A stretch of 22,857 nt of DNA from an uncultured Muribaculaceae bacterium (GTDB lineage: Bacteria > Bacteroidota > Bacteroidia > Bacteroidales > Muribaculaceae). The stretch is from assembly GCA_910584365.1 (NCBI GenBank), contig CAJUAF010000031.1, positions 1-22,857 of the forward strand, given 5' to 3'. The notes under the pieces are model-generated. The model did not search any database. It had not been told where the DNA came from and saw only the letters and a list, made by a program, of their open reading frames with translations. The number at the start of each line of letters is the position of its first letter. The first letter of the stretch is position 1. The translations under genes and the position numbers were made by a program. Of the stretch, positions 1 through 7,734 are shown in pieces.

Positions 1-30
1 GTATGGGGGTGCGAATGTATGCGCCAATGT

Positions 31-67
31 ACCCCCAACTGTCCCCCCAACTGTCCCCCCAACCCTG
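31..67 (-). repeat. G-rich tandem repeat, G-quadruplex candidate
   Basis: The plus strand carries a tandem repeat of the unit AACTGTCCCCCC. On the minus strand this gives four G-runs of 3, 6, 6 and 5 bases with loops of 2, 6 and 6 bases, which fits the usual G-quadruplex pattern. A second G-rich block lies on the minus strand near 98-113. Function is unknown. Confidence 0.5.
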
Positions 68-380
68 AATTTGAAACGAAACGAGCACAAATTTGCCCCC
101 TACCCTGCCCCCGTTTTGACACTCTCGGAGCAGGGCGCAGCCATGCCCGTTTAACAGCCGATTTAACAGCAGCGGCCAACGACAGCAGCCGACGGATCAC
201 TCGTGCCGATGAACGCGCACCATTCGCCGCTCCCCTACCCTGCCGACCAACCGGCACAATGCCCCACAAACGCCGTAAACGCCTGTATTTCGCGCCCTCT
301 GCCCCGTCCTCGCTCATTCTACCACTCACACAACAAAACGGCCACACAGCCGGCGAAAACCAGCCATGCAGCCGCACGAT

Positions 381-461
381 ATTAAAGCCAATTAAAGCCC
401 GATTAAACCTGCGTTAAACGCCGATTAAACGGAAGCCCTCAAAAATTCAGGTGGAATTAAA
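381..461. repeat. Helically phased TTAAA repeats
   Basis: ATTAAA or GTTAAA starts at 381, 391, 402, 413 and 424, and another copy starts at 456. The spacing of 10-11 bases is one helical turn, so the motifs face the same side of the DNA. Two TTTAACAGC motifs near 150 and 161 are also 11 bases apart. This could be a bent-DNA or protein-binding region; function is inferred only from the phasing. Confidence 0.4.
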
Positions 462-592
462 GCAAATTCAACTTTTTGCACGCTTCGTTTTTCCGCGCCG
501 TTCCACTCTCCCACCCCACATCATCAATCATATCAGCGAGTTACGCAACCGACCGACATTCACACCGATGCTCGCTTCGTTTTCATGCCCAT

Positions 593-892
593 ATGCGCTC
601 CGGAGAATATATCGACCGGCTCAAAACCTCCATAAATAATTACAGGCCCGACCTTATTGCGGAAATTGAACAGACTCTCCCGAAACTCAAAAAAGACAAT
701 CTGTATCTTATACTGCTTCATATCGCGGGCCTGTCCACTCCCTCGATATGCTTTCTTCTCGGCATCTCAAAAGAGACTTTCTATACACGCCGGAGACGTC
801 TGCGCGCCGGAATCGCCAAATCTGATGGTCCCTGCTCAGCGGAACTGCAAAAACTCCTGAGTGGCCACGAAAAAACATCTGAACAAAAATAA
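593..892 (+). CDS. Small HTH regulator, possibly C-terminal remnant
   Basis: This 99-residue protein is built almost entirely of a sigma-70 region 4/LuxR-like helix-turn-helix. The segment LKKDNLYLILLHIAGLS is followed by SICFLLGIS, then KETFYTRRRRLRAGI, the pattern seen at the C-terminus of large Bacteroidetes regulators that carry TPR and membrane segments. Those proteins are several hundred residues long, and the frame upstream of the chosen ATG does not resemble them. The piece is therefore either a decayed regulator or a stand-alone DNA-binding protein. The frame is open back to an ATG at 476, but residues from there look non-coding. Its position just before the peptide locus fits a local regulator. 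No good promoter was found for it. Confidence 0.5.
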   Translation: MRSGEYIDRLKTSINNYRPDLIAEIEQTLPKLKKDNLYLILLHIAGLSTPSICFLLGISKETFYTRRRRLRAGIAKSDGPCSAELQKLLSGHEKTSEQK

Positions 893-923
893 GACAACAG
901 ACTCACAACTACATCAATTCCAA

Positions 924-973
924 CAATATACGAAAAGTGACCAATATGCATATTGGTCACTTTTCGTATATTG
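924..973. promoter_or_regulatory. Perfect 50-base palindrome
   Basis: Two 25-base arms pair without mismatch and without a loop, centred between 948 and 949 on ATGCAT. The inner arms are TGACCAAT (938-945) and ATTGGTCA (952-959). The same TGACCAAT occurs again at 1013-1020, about 20 bases before the -33 element of the promoter of the next operon. It ends without a clear T-run, so I favour an operator or a bidirectional terminator over a simple terminator. Confidence 0.6.
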
Positions 974-996
974 CTAAAAATCAAATTATTAGCAAT
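970..996. repeat. Short inverted repeat beside palindrome
   Basis: ATTGCTAA (970-977) and TTAGCAAT (989-996) form an 8-base inverted repeat that overlaps the edge of the 50-base palindrome. A further ATTGC follows at about 1001. Together with the palindrome it makes the region upstream of the peptide operon unusually rich in dyad symmetry, as expected for a control region. Confidence 0.4.
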
Positions 997-1039
997 CTCT
1001 ATTGCTTATTTATGACCAATGCGAAATATCGCAAAAAAG

Positions 1040-1070
1040 TTGCAGATTAGATTTTCGGATGCTAAATTTG
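1040..1070 (+). promoter_or_regulatory. Bacteroidetes-type promoter of peptide operon
   Basis: TTG at 1040-1042 is separated by 20 bases from TAAATTTG at 1063-1070, matching the -33/-7 promoter of Bacteroidetes. Transcription would begin a few bases after 1070, downstream of the in-frame ATG at 1019. This is the reason for starting the next gene at 1094. Confidence 0.65.
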
Positions 1071-1093
1071 CCGAAACTAAAATTCTCAACCGG

Positions 1094-1474
1094 ATGAAAT
1101 CAGCTCTTATTTTTGCATTATTATTTTTGTGTGGCTGCCTGACGTTTCCTGCAACTCTTTACGCCGACAATGCACCCAGTACGCAACCGATCAAGATGGA
1201 GAAAAGGGACAAACTCAGCAACTCAAGGCCAACCGACGCAATAGAGGAACTCACGTGCGAGTTCTCCGGCGGAAGATTATATTTCGAATTTCAAAACTGC
1301 GCTGAAAGTTGCAACGTAGATGTAACTCGTCTTGATACAAACGAGAAGATTTCCCTCACGGGAAATTCCGGCTCAACATTTACCATTACGATGGGTAATG
1401 AACCGGGATTTTATGAGGTAACAGTCAATACTCAATCCGGAGATACCTATATTGGATATTTCTCGCTTGATTAA
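1094..1474 (+). CDS. Small secreted DUF3244-like protein
   Basis: The 126-residue product begins with a hydrophobic export signal (LIFALLFLCGCLTF). This could be cleaved after TLYA by signal peptidase I, or lipidated at the Cys of LCGC, although Cys at -2 is unusual for a lipobox. After a polar linker, residues 50-126 read like a single Ig-like beta sandwich ending in GFYEVTVNTQSGDTYIGYFSL. That matches the DUF3244 group of small Bacteroidales exported proteins, whose function is unknown. The ATG at 1019 in the same frame was rejected because the promoter lies between it and 1094. It is first in the operon with the radical SAM enzyme, 20 bases upstream of it, so it may act with the exported peptide. 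Four Cys besides the signal are not obviously paired. Confidence 0.65.
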   Translation: MKSALIFALLFLCGCLTFPATLYADNAPSTQPIKMEKRDKLSNSRPTDAIEELTCEFSGGRLYFEFQNCAESCNVDVTRLDTNEKISLTGNSGSTFTITMGNEPGFYEVTVNTQSGDTYIGYFSLD

Positions 1475-1494
1475 AACCACAAACTATATACAAA

Positions 1495-2790
1495 ATGAAA
1501 CCGAGCCGATACAATCACTTCGTTCCGGTAGACGGTAAACTGTATGCTTTCAACTGTCTCTCCGAGAAATTCTTCCCCGTTCCTCCGGGACGGGAGGAGA
1601 CCTATCGGGAGCTGCTGAATAAGCCGGAGTTGTATGCCGAAGATTTCGCCGCCTTCTACGACAAAATGCTTGCCGGAGGCTTTATCCAGGAAGATGATGC
1701 CGACGAAATGGAGATGGTGCGCAAGAAATACGAAATGATGCGCCGTCCATGGGAATACTCCCTTATGGTCATGCCTACCTATTCCTGCAATCTCCGTTGC
1801 TGGTACTGCATCCAGGACCATGTAAACGTCAGTCTGCCTGATGAATACTTCGACCGTCTTAAACGCCACTTCGACACAGTTGTAAAACGCGATGACATTA
1901 AGGTAGTGAAACTCTGGTGGTTCGGAGGGGAACCCATGATTAAATATGATAAGGTCCTTGACCTTAATCTATACGTCAAACACCTCTGCGAAGAAAACGG
2001 CAAAACATTCTCTGCCAATATTACCACCAACTCTACCCTCCTGACTCCCGAGCGCGTTGACCGGTTGCGCGAATCAGGCGTAGACCACTACCAGATTTCC
2101 ATTGACGGCCCGAAACGCATCCACGATACCGTCAAGGTACTTCCCAACCGGTCAGCTTTCGATCATGCCCTCGCAATCGTAGACTACATCGCCCGTACTA
2201 CCAGTGTGACTCTACGTTTTAACTTTACCAAAGAAACATTGCTCCCCGACGAAGTTTTCAACGACATCGACTCCCGTCTTTCAGCCGATTCCAGAAAGAA
2301 TATCAGATTCTTCATATACAAAGTCTGGCAGGAAAACCACCTTAACATAGATCAGACTCTGATTGACAGGCTATCCAACCTAAGTCTATCCCATAATGTC
2401 GAGTCGATGTTAGCTACCTGCGGACTATGTTATGCTGACCAAGCAAACTTCTTCTGTGTATTTCCCAATGGCCTGATTGACAAGTGTGATAATCTTTCAA
2501 TTGATGAAGCACGCGGTACTTTGGACCAACAAGGAAACCTGACATGGCCCGAAGATACCATTGATAGTAAAACGGCTTTTGAAGATAATAATTCTACCTG
2601 TCAAAGATGTTCCTATCTTCCCTCCTGCTGGGGTCCATGTATAGCAAAAAGAAACAGGATGCTCAAAAACACAGGGCATATAACTTGTTATTATGGCAGC
2701 GATAAACAAATTATTAGAACTAATATCGACAATCGAATCCATAACTTTATTTCCCGTAGTCTCAAACTTCAGGAAAAACGTCTTTCCTGA
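1495..2790 (+). CDS. Radical SAM/SPASM peptide maturase
   Basis: This 431-residue enzyme has the radical SAM motif CNLRCWYC (C98, C102, C105), which binds the 4Fe-4S cluster used to cleave S-adenosylmethionine. WWFGGEP (141-147) and the strand QISIDGP (200-206) follow, as in the TIM-barrel core. Residues 1-85 resemble the N-terminal recognition region of Bacteroidales peptide maturases. The C-terminal SPASM domain supplies many Cys for auxiliary clusters: C309, C312, C321, C331, C369, C372, C378, C382 and C398. Such enzymes install thioether or carbon-carbon crosslinks in RiPP precursors. The gene sits 17 bases upstream of a Cys-rich GG-leader peptide, its likely substrate. The exact chemistry cannot be read from sequence. 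An anaerobic sulfatase maturase is less likely, because no sulfatase is present. Confidence 0.88.
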   Translation: MKPSRYNHFVPVDGKLYAFNCLSEKFFPVPPGREETYRELLNKPELYAEDFAAFYDKMLAGGFIQEDDADEMEMVRKKYEMMRRPWEYSLMVMPTYSCNLRCWYCIQDHVNVSLPDEYFDRLKRHFDTVVKRDDIKVVKLWWFGGEPMIKYDKVLDLNLYVKHLCEENGKTFSANITTNSTLLTPERVDRLRESGVDHYQISIDGPKRIHDTVKVLPNRSAFDHALAIVDYIARTTSVTLRFNFTKETLLPDEVFNDIDSRLSADSRKNIRFFIYKVWQENHLNIDQTLIDRLSNLSLSHNVESMLATCGLCYADQANFFCVFPNGLIDKCDNLSIDEARGTLDQQGNLTWPEDTIDSKTAFEDNNSTCQRCSYLPSCWGPCIAKRNRMLKNTGHITCYYGSDKQIIRTNIDNRIHNFISRSLKLQEKRLS

Positions 2791-2807
2791 TATTACATAT
2801 CTCACTT

Positions 2808-3041
2808 ATGACAAATAGCAAATCCCTGAAGAAGATTGTTCCTGATATGGAACTTCTTCAAGAAATGGAGACCCTTGAAATCAAAGGAGGGTTCTCAACG
2901 CTTTCCGATCCGCCTCTCAATCTATGTATTATCTACACTTACTGTGACAATACTTTCTGTATGACCAACTGCGAATCCTTCTGCACAGCCACAGAATGTG
3001 GATATATCGAGACCAAATCCTCTACTGAAACTTGTATGTAA
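2808..3041 (+). CDS. Cys-rich GG-leader RiPP precursor
   Basis: The 77-residue peptide has a charged leader ending in LEIKGG (Gly27-Gly28), the signal cut by C39-peptidase exporters, and a 49-residue core with seven Cys at 40, 46, 51, 55, 59, 64 and 76. Core spacing is C-x5-C-x4-C-x3-C-x3-C-x4-C-x11-C, with aromatic and Ser/Thr residues between the Cys. The leader fits the GG-Bacteroidales natural-product precursors linked to radical SAM enzymes, and such an enzyme ends 17 bases upstream. A terminator-like hairpin follows directly, so this is the last gene of its operon. The exporter with a C39 domain lies further on at 7735. An antimicrobial or signalling role is possible but not shown. I do not recognise the core sequence as a known peptide. 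Confidence 0.8.
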   Translation: MTNSKSLKKIVPDMELLQEMETLEIKGGFSTLSDPPLNLCIIYTYCDNTFCMTNCESFCTATECGYIETKSSTETCM

Positions 3042-3054
3042 ACTAAATCACTGC

Positions 3055-3097
3055 CCAACAGCCTCAATGCTAAATATTTCAGCTTTGAGGCTGTTGG
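3055..3097 (+). terminator. Hairpin after peptide precursor
   Basis: A perfect 13-base stem (CCAACAGCCTCAA at 3055-3067 with its complement at 3085-3097) follows the precursor stop by 13 bases. The inner bases GCTAAAT/ATTTCAGC extend it imperfectly. No strong T-run follows, so it may stop transcription only partly or protect the 3' end of an abundant precursor mRNA. Confidence 0.6.
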
Positions 3098-3209
3098 CAA
3101 ATCATTGTTGTGACATAAATTTTACAATCTTTCCAACAAGGCATAAACACAACTACAAGACGTTCTATCTGGTTCAACATAACATTTTTTGTAAATAATC
3201 GACTTAACA

Positions 3210-3241
3210 TTTGTTTAAATCGAAAAAAGATTTTATTTTTG
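3210..3241 (+). promoter_or_regulatory. Promoter of barrel/exporter operon
   Basis: TTTG at 3210-3213, 20 bases, then TATTTTTG at 3234-3241 is a full match to the Bacteroidetes promoter. It gives the export half of the locus its own start, independent of the maturase and precursor operon. The predicted untranslated leader before 3284 is about 35 bases. Confidence 0.65.
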
Positions 3242-3283
3242 TAAAAACAAACGTTTAATTACGCTCTTTAAGCCGAAACCATT

Positions 3284-5470
3284 ATGTTGTATAACAGACG
3301 TGCGATCTTTTTAAGCGTGGTATTATCCCTGGGATGCTGTTTCCAGCAGATGAGCGGGGCGCGGGGCCGGATGGCGTCGGGCGCCGACTCCATCGCGGCC
3401 GTCACTCCGGAGATAGCTGACTCGCTGCGGCAGCAGGCGCTCGTGGACTCGCTGATGTCGAAAGATCTCGGGGAGGTAACCGTCGAGGCGCAGAACCGCT
3501 ATGTCAACGCCGAGACCACGGTATTTCTGCCCACCGCAAGGCAGAAAAATACCGCTCAGACTGTCACGGATCTATTGCGCGTCATTGGAATTCCGCAGAT
3601 TCAGATAAACCCGCAGACCGATGCTGTCACCGACAATTTCGGGAACAACGTGGCCCTCTTTATCAATTATATGCCGGCCACGGAAGAAGACAGACAAGGA
3701 TTACGTACCGCAGATGTCAGAAAGGTGGAATACCTTGAATTCCCGACCGATCCCCGGTTCAGAGGCGCTGAGAAAGCAATCAATTTCATCGTCCAGGAAT
3801 ATGAATACGGCGGATATACGAAACTCTATACCCGGCAGACGGGTACCCATGTCTATTACGGGGACAACAGCGTGTTTTCCAAATTCGCCTACAAGCGGAT
3901 GACCTACGACGTCTTCGCCAATATGCGGTATATCCACGATTCTCATTTCGGTTTTTCCGAAAGCAGGATATACACTCTTGCCAACCAGGACGGAAAGCCC
4001 TACGATTTCAACCGCAATCAGACATTCGACGGAGGATACATCACCCAAAAGCAGGTTCCCGTCACTCTGCGGGCCACTTACAGTTCCGACAAAGTGCAGA
4101 TCCGCAACACGGTAGGGTATTCTTTCCGATCTACTCCTGAATTCTATTACCACGGGCGCCTGTTCACGTCGGCAACCCCGGTCCAGGACAACACGATTTC
4201 GCGCTCCACCCCCGAGCGTTCCAACAACATCAGCTACACCGGGGACTATTATTTCGCTCTTGGAGGTAATTTCCGGCTTGACTGCGCTCCGGAATTCCAT
4301 TACTCCCACAACCACGGCTATTACGATTATCAGTCCCCCCTGGACACTCCCGTCAAACGGGAAAACCGGGAAGACGCATATTCCTACAATGTCAGTCTAA
4401 GTCTCTCCAAAGATTTCAACGCGGCCCACTCGGCAGCGCTGTATCTCGATCACCGCGGAGATTTCAATAATGTAGTATATGAGCTGGGGCAACCCGCCGA
4501 TCCGCAGAAATTCCGCACCTGGCGGTCAGGCGCCACACTGAATTATACCTTCAAAACCGGCAGTTTATTCCTAAGCACCCGCCTGGGTGTGGCTTATGAC
4601 GTAACAAAAAACAATCTCCGCAAAATCACCGACGTATATCCTACGGCAAGCATCTCCTCCCGCTATGCGTTCGACAGCCGTAGCTCGGCTAATTTCAGGA
4701 TCTCATACGGAGGAATCGTTCCTCTTCCGGCCTACAAGACGGATGAAATAATAAAGACCTACGATATGCTGTATCAGACAGGTAATCCCGCGCTTGAAAA
4801 CTACCGCCGCCTAAACGCCGAACTCGGTTATAACTGGATGCCGTCCAACGCTCTGAGCCTTGCGGTGTTCGGCTCATTTACCGGAGAATTCGACCGTGTG
4901 ATCCGGTCTTTCGACCATTGGGCCGACGGAAGCGCCATCCTGCAAAGCTACATGAACGACGGCAATTTCTATGTCTCGAAAATCGGAGGCTCGATGAACC
5001 TCAATCTCCTGCGTAACTCCCTGAACTTCTACCTTTCCCCGAGCATCACCTTCTATAAATCGGCGGGACTTTACAACCGCTCCTCCGCGCCGTTCAACCT
5101 CTATGTCAGCGCCACGTATTATCTGGGCAATTTCTATTTCCAGGGGTATTACCAGCCGGCATACCGTTCCATGGGAAAGATGACGGCTTCCGCCGAAAAA
5201 TCCCGTCCACAGTACGGACTCAGCGCCGGATGGAGCCGCTCGGGATGGAACGTGCAGCTGTCAGGCTCCAATTTCTTCAACAGGGGATACGTGTCCTCCA
5301 CCTCGGATATGTCTGTTCCTCTTGTAAAAAGTCTGTACACAAGCTACGATTCCTTCTGCGCCCCGATGGTAGCCCTATCGGTAACCTACACTGTCGGCTA
5401 CGGCAGGAAAATCCGCCGCGGCGACGAAGTCGGCGAACAGCAGGGCGCCTCCTCCGCCATCATGAAGTAG
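3284..5470 (+). CDS. Outer-membrane beta-barrel protein, copy 1
   Basis: This 728-residue protein starts with an export signal (about residues 1-26, RRAIFLSVVLSLGCCF). A short polar stretch ending LGEVTVEA at about 67 is followed by a plug-like domain (about 75-170) with LLRVIGIPQI, VALFINYMPA and VRKVEYLEFPTDPRFRG. The rest alternates aromatic and polar residues as in a TonB-receptor-like barrel of the PF14905 type. The carboxypeptidase-regulatory domain common in the family is missing. It lies first in an operon with a paralogue (49 bases apart) and a C39 exporter. It could be an exit path, receptor or immunity partner for the Cys-rich peptide; none of these is proven. The last residues (GEQQGASSAIMK) run past the expected final strand and are conserved in copy 2. 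Confidence 0.8.
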   Translation: MLYNRRAIFLSVVLSLGCCFQQMSGARGRMASGADSIAAVTPEIADSLRQQALVDSLMSKDLGEVTVEAQNRYVNAETTVFLPTARQKNTAQTVTDLLRVIGIPQIQINPQTDAVTDNFGNNVALFINYMPATEEDRQGLRTADVRKVEYLEFPTDPRFRGAEKAINFIVQEYEYGGYTKLYTRQTGTHVYYGDNSVFSKFAYKRMTYDVFANMRYIHDSHFGFSESRIYTLANQDGKPYDFNRNQTFDGGYITQKQVPVTLRATYSSDKVQIRNTVGYSFRSTPEFYYHGRLFTSATPVQDNTISRSTPERSNNISYTGDYYFALGGNFRLDCAPEFHYSHNHGYYDYQSPLDTPVKRENREDAYSYNVSLSLSKDFNAAHSAALYLDHRGDFNNVVYELGQPADPQKFRTWRSGATLNYTFKTGSLFLSTRLGVAYDVTKNNLRKITDVYPTASISSRYAFDSRSSANFRISYGGIVPLPAYKTDEIIKTYDMLYQTGNPALENYRRLNAELGYNWMPSNALSLAVFGSFTGEFDRVIRSFDHWADGSAILQSYMNDGNFYVSKIGGSMNLNLLRNSLNFYLSPSITFYKSAGLYNRSSAPFNLYVSATYYLGNFYFQGYYQPAYRSMGKMTASAEKSRPQYGLSAGWSRSGWNVQLSGSNFFNRGYVSSTSDMSVPLVKSLYTSYDSFCAPMVALSVTYTVGYGRKIRRGDEVGEQQGASSAIMK

Positions 5471-5519
5471 CTATAAGAAACCAAACATACCTGTTATTCA
5501 CTTCTAACATGAAATTATT

Positions 5520-7712
5520 ATGGTGCAGAAAAGACGTGCAATCTTTTTAAGCATTGTGTTATCCCTGGGATGCTGCTTCCAGCAGATGAGCGGGGCGCGG
5601 GGTCCGATGGCATCGGCCGCTGACTCCATATCCGCCGTCACTCCGGAGATAGCTGATTCGCTGCGGCAGCAGGCGCTCGTGGACTCGCTGATGTCGAAAG
5701 ACCTCGGGGAGGTAACCGTCGAGGCCGACCGCCAGTACACATCCCCCACATCAACAGTATATATCCCCACCGCAAAGGAAAAAATGGCTGCTCAGGATGC
5801 CGCCGGTCTGCTCAGCCTTATGGCCATACCCCAGATTGCCGTTGATCCGGTGAGCGGTAGCGTGACTGACAATTTCGGCGCTCCGATATCTGTCTATATA
5901 AATTATATGCCGGCGACACCCGATGACCGTAAAGGGATGTTAATGGCTAACGTAAGGCGTGTGGAAGTTCTTGACTACCCCGTCGACCCACGTTTCAGAG
6001 GCGAAAAACACGTAATCAATTTCATTGTACAGGAATATGAATACGGGGGTTACACAAAGTTGTTCGTCGGAGAGAACATCCTTAACGGATATAACGGAGG
6101 AACAAACCTAACATCCAAATTCACATACAAAAAATGGACCTACGACCTGTTTGCCTCCGCGGCGTATGTCTCAAACCATCATAACGGCAACGACCAGACC
6201 GAACGTTTTCTGCTCACGGACTCCGAGGGGGAGAAGAAAGAAATATACCGTCGGCAGACGGTCGATAACTCCACGTTGCGCCAGGGACAGTATCCTTTCG
6301 CGTTCCGCGCTTCTTACAACAGCGGCAATATACAGATACAGAACACAGTAGGATTCAGTCATATCTCTACGTACAAGGAGGACTTCTCCGGACAGTTCAT
6401 CCTTTCCGACGCCACCGGAAGCCGACAGGGCGATTATTCAAGAACCGGAGACGCCGCCAGCAACAATATGAATTACAGCGGGACGTTTTACTTCGGGTTC
6501 CCACGCGGGTACGCCCTGAACATAACCCCGTCGTTCAATTACTCCCGCACTTCATATACCTCCGATTATCGTACCGGACCGGGAGAACAGATTATCCAGT
6601 CCTCCACGGAGGATGCCTACAACTACGCTTTCGAGGCTATCGGGAGCAAGAGATTCAACCAGCAGCATACTCTTATGCTGGGAGTGACCGGAAACGGGAG
6701 CATCAACAGGGTAAACAGCGTATATTCGTCGGGGAACTTCAATGACCGGTATAACGATGCCGCTTTTTCCGGTACGGCCCGTTACAATTTCACCTCCCCG
6801 AAAATCGCCGCCGGCTTCTTCTTCTCATACTTCTGGCTGCATTCTTCCATCAACGGCTACGACATCAATTCCGGTTCTCCTCTGTTCGCCATATTCGGCC
6901 AGTGGAGCCCATCGAAAAAACAATCCCTGGGCATCCAGGTGCAGTACGCCACCGAATTGCCCCGAAGTTCAATGAAGCTGCCCGACATCGTGCGCCGCAA
7001 CGAATACCTTTTTCAGACCGGAAATCCCTACCTGAGCAACGTCCGGCACATTTCGGGCAACATCTCCTATAACTGGATGCCGAACAACATTTTCCGGGCA
7101 ACATTCTACGGCAGCTGGTTCTCAAAATTCAAACAGGCCACTACAGTCTGTCTTCCTTACGGCGACGGAGAGGGAATAATACGCACTTACGCCAACTCGG
7201 GAGACTACCGGTCGGCCACCATCGGCGCCAATCTTAATCTCCGGCTGTTCAAAGGCGCATTGTCGCTCTCGGCCAGACCGTCAATTACCTTTTATAAATC
7301 CACGGGCTACAACAACCTGACTTACAATCCCTTCTTCCTGGCAGCCTCAGCCTCCTACTTTGTCAGACAGTTCTTTTTCTCTGCCAGTTATTTCGGAGAA
7401 AACCGAGAATATTCCCAGATGTCAGGCCGGAAAACGCGCGTCCACGACCAGTTCAGCCTCAGCGCGGGATGGAGCAACGGCCACTGGAACCTGCGGGTCA
7501 ACGCCCTGAACATCTTCCAGACAGGCAATTTCCATAAATCCGTGGCAACCTACAACTCCCCTATTTATTCCAACGAGACCACCTTCCTTTCGGCGTCCAG
7601 CCATCCACATCTCTGGGTAACGGCGATCTACACCATCAGCTACGGTAAAAAAATCCGCCAGGCCAACGAAATCGGCGAGCAGAAAGGCGCCTCCTCCGCC
7701 ATCATGAAATAA
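5520..7712 (+). CDS. Outer-membrane beta-barrel protein, copy 2
   Basis: This 730-residue paralogue of the upstream gene has the same layout: export signal, short N-terminal stretch, plug-like domain and barrel. The first 70 or so residues are nearly identical to copy 1, also at DNA level. The plug shares PQI, VTDNFG, INYMPAT, DPRFRG and INFIVQEYEYGGYTKL, while the barrel is much more diverged. It ends in the same tail, ASSAIMK. The gene is 22 bases upstream of the C39 ABC exporter, so it is probably cotranscribed with it. The tandem duplication with a conserved entry segment and diverged barrel suggests two related ligands, or a two-part outer-membrane unit. It could instead be an unrelated nutrient receptor carried along, which I consider less likely. 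Confidence 0.8.
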   Translation: MVQKRRAIFLSIVLSLGCCFQQMSGARGPMASAADSISAVTPEIADSLRQQALVDSLMSKDLGEVTVEADRQYTSPTSTVYIPTAKEKMAAQDAAGLLSLMAIPQIAVDPVSGSVTDNFGAPISVYINYMPATPDDRKGMLMANVRRVEVLDYPVDPRFRGEKHVINFIVQEYEYGGYTKLFVGENILNGYNGGTNLTSKFTYKKWTYDLFASAAYVSNHHNGNDQTERFLLTDSEGEKKEIYRRQTVDNSTLRQGQYPFAFRASYNSGNIQIQNTVGFSHISTYKEDFSGQFILSDATGSRQGDYSRTGDAASNNMNYSGTFYFGFPRGYALNITPSFNYSRTSYTSDYRTGPGEQIIQSSTEDAYNYAFEAIGSKRFNQQHTLMLGVTGNGSINRVNSVYSSGNFNDRYNDAAFSGTARYNFTSPKIAAGFFFSYFWLHSSINGYDINSGSPLFAIFGQWSPSKKQSLGIQVQYATELPRSSMKLPDIVRRNEYLFQTGNPYLSNVRHISGNISYNWMPNNIFRATFYGSWFSKFKQATTVCLPYGDGEGIIRTYANSGDYRSATIGANLNLRLFKGALSLSARPSITFYKSTGYNNLTYNPFFLAASASYFVRQFFFSASYFGENREYSQMSGRKTRVHDQFSLSAGWSNGHWNLRVNALNIFQTGNFHKSVATYNSPIYSNETTFLSASSHPHLWVTAIYTISYGKKIRQANEIGEQKGASSAIMK

Positions 7713-7734
7713 ACCACGCGCTAACCCAGCCGAT

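Larger units (their letters stand above)
1..592. other. Gene-free left end with repeats
   Basis: I find no convincing gene here. The longest open frame, on the plus strand from 19, is dominated by Pro, Cys and Arg and has no domain character. The stretch holds a C-rich block at its left edge and phased TTAAA motifs around 380-460, both listed separately. It may be the remains of an older gene or the upstream region of a gene to the left of the window. Confidence 0.6.

Noticed and set aside
19..417. 132-residue plus-strand frame at the left end
   Set aside because: It is Pro/Cys/Arg-rich, has no promoter or domain, and runs through the C-rich repeat.
1019..1093. Longer start for the DUF3244-like gene
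   Set aside because: The extension lies upstream of or within the promoter elements at 1040-1070, and would bury the signal peptide 25 residues from the N-terminus.
2998..3198. Small frame after the peptide precursor, considered as a second precursor
   Set aside because: It starts inside the precursor gene, runs through the terminator hairpin and has no GG leader.
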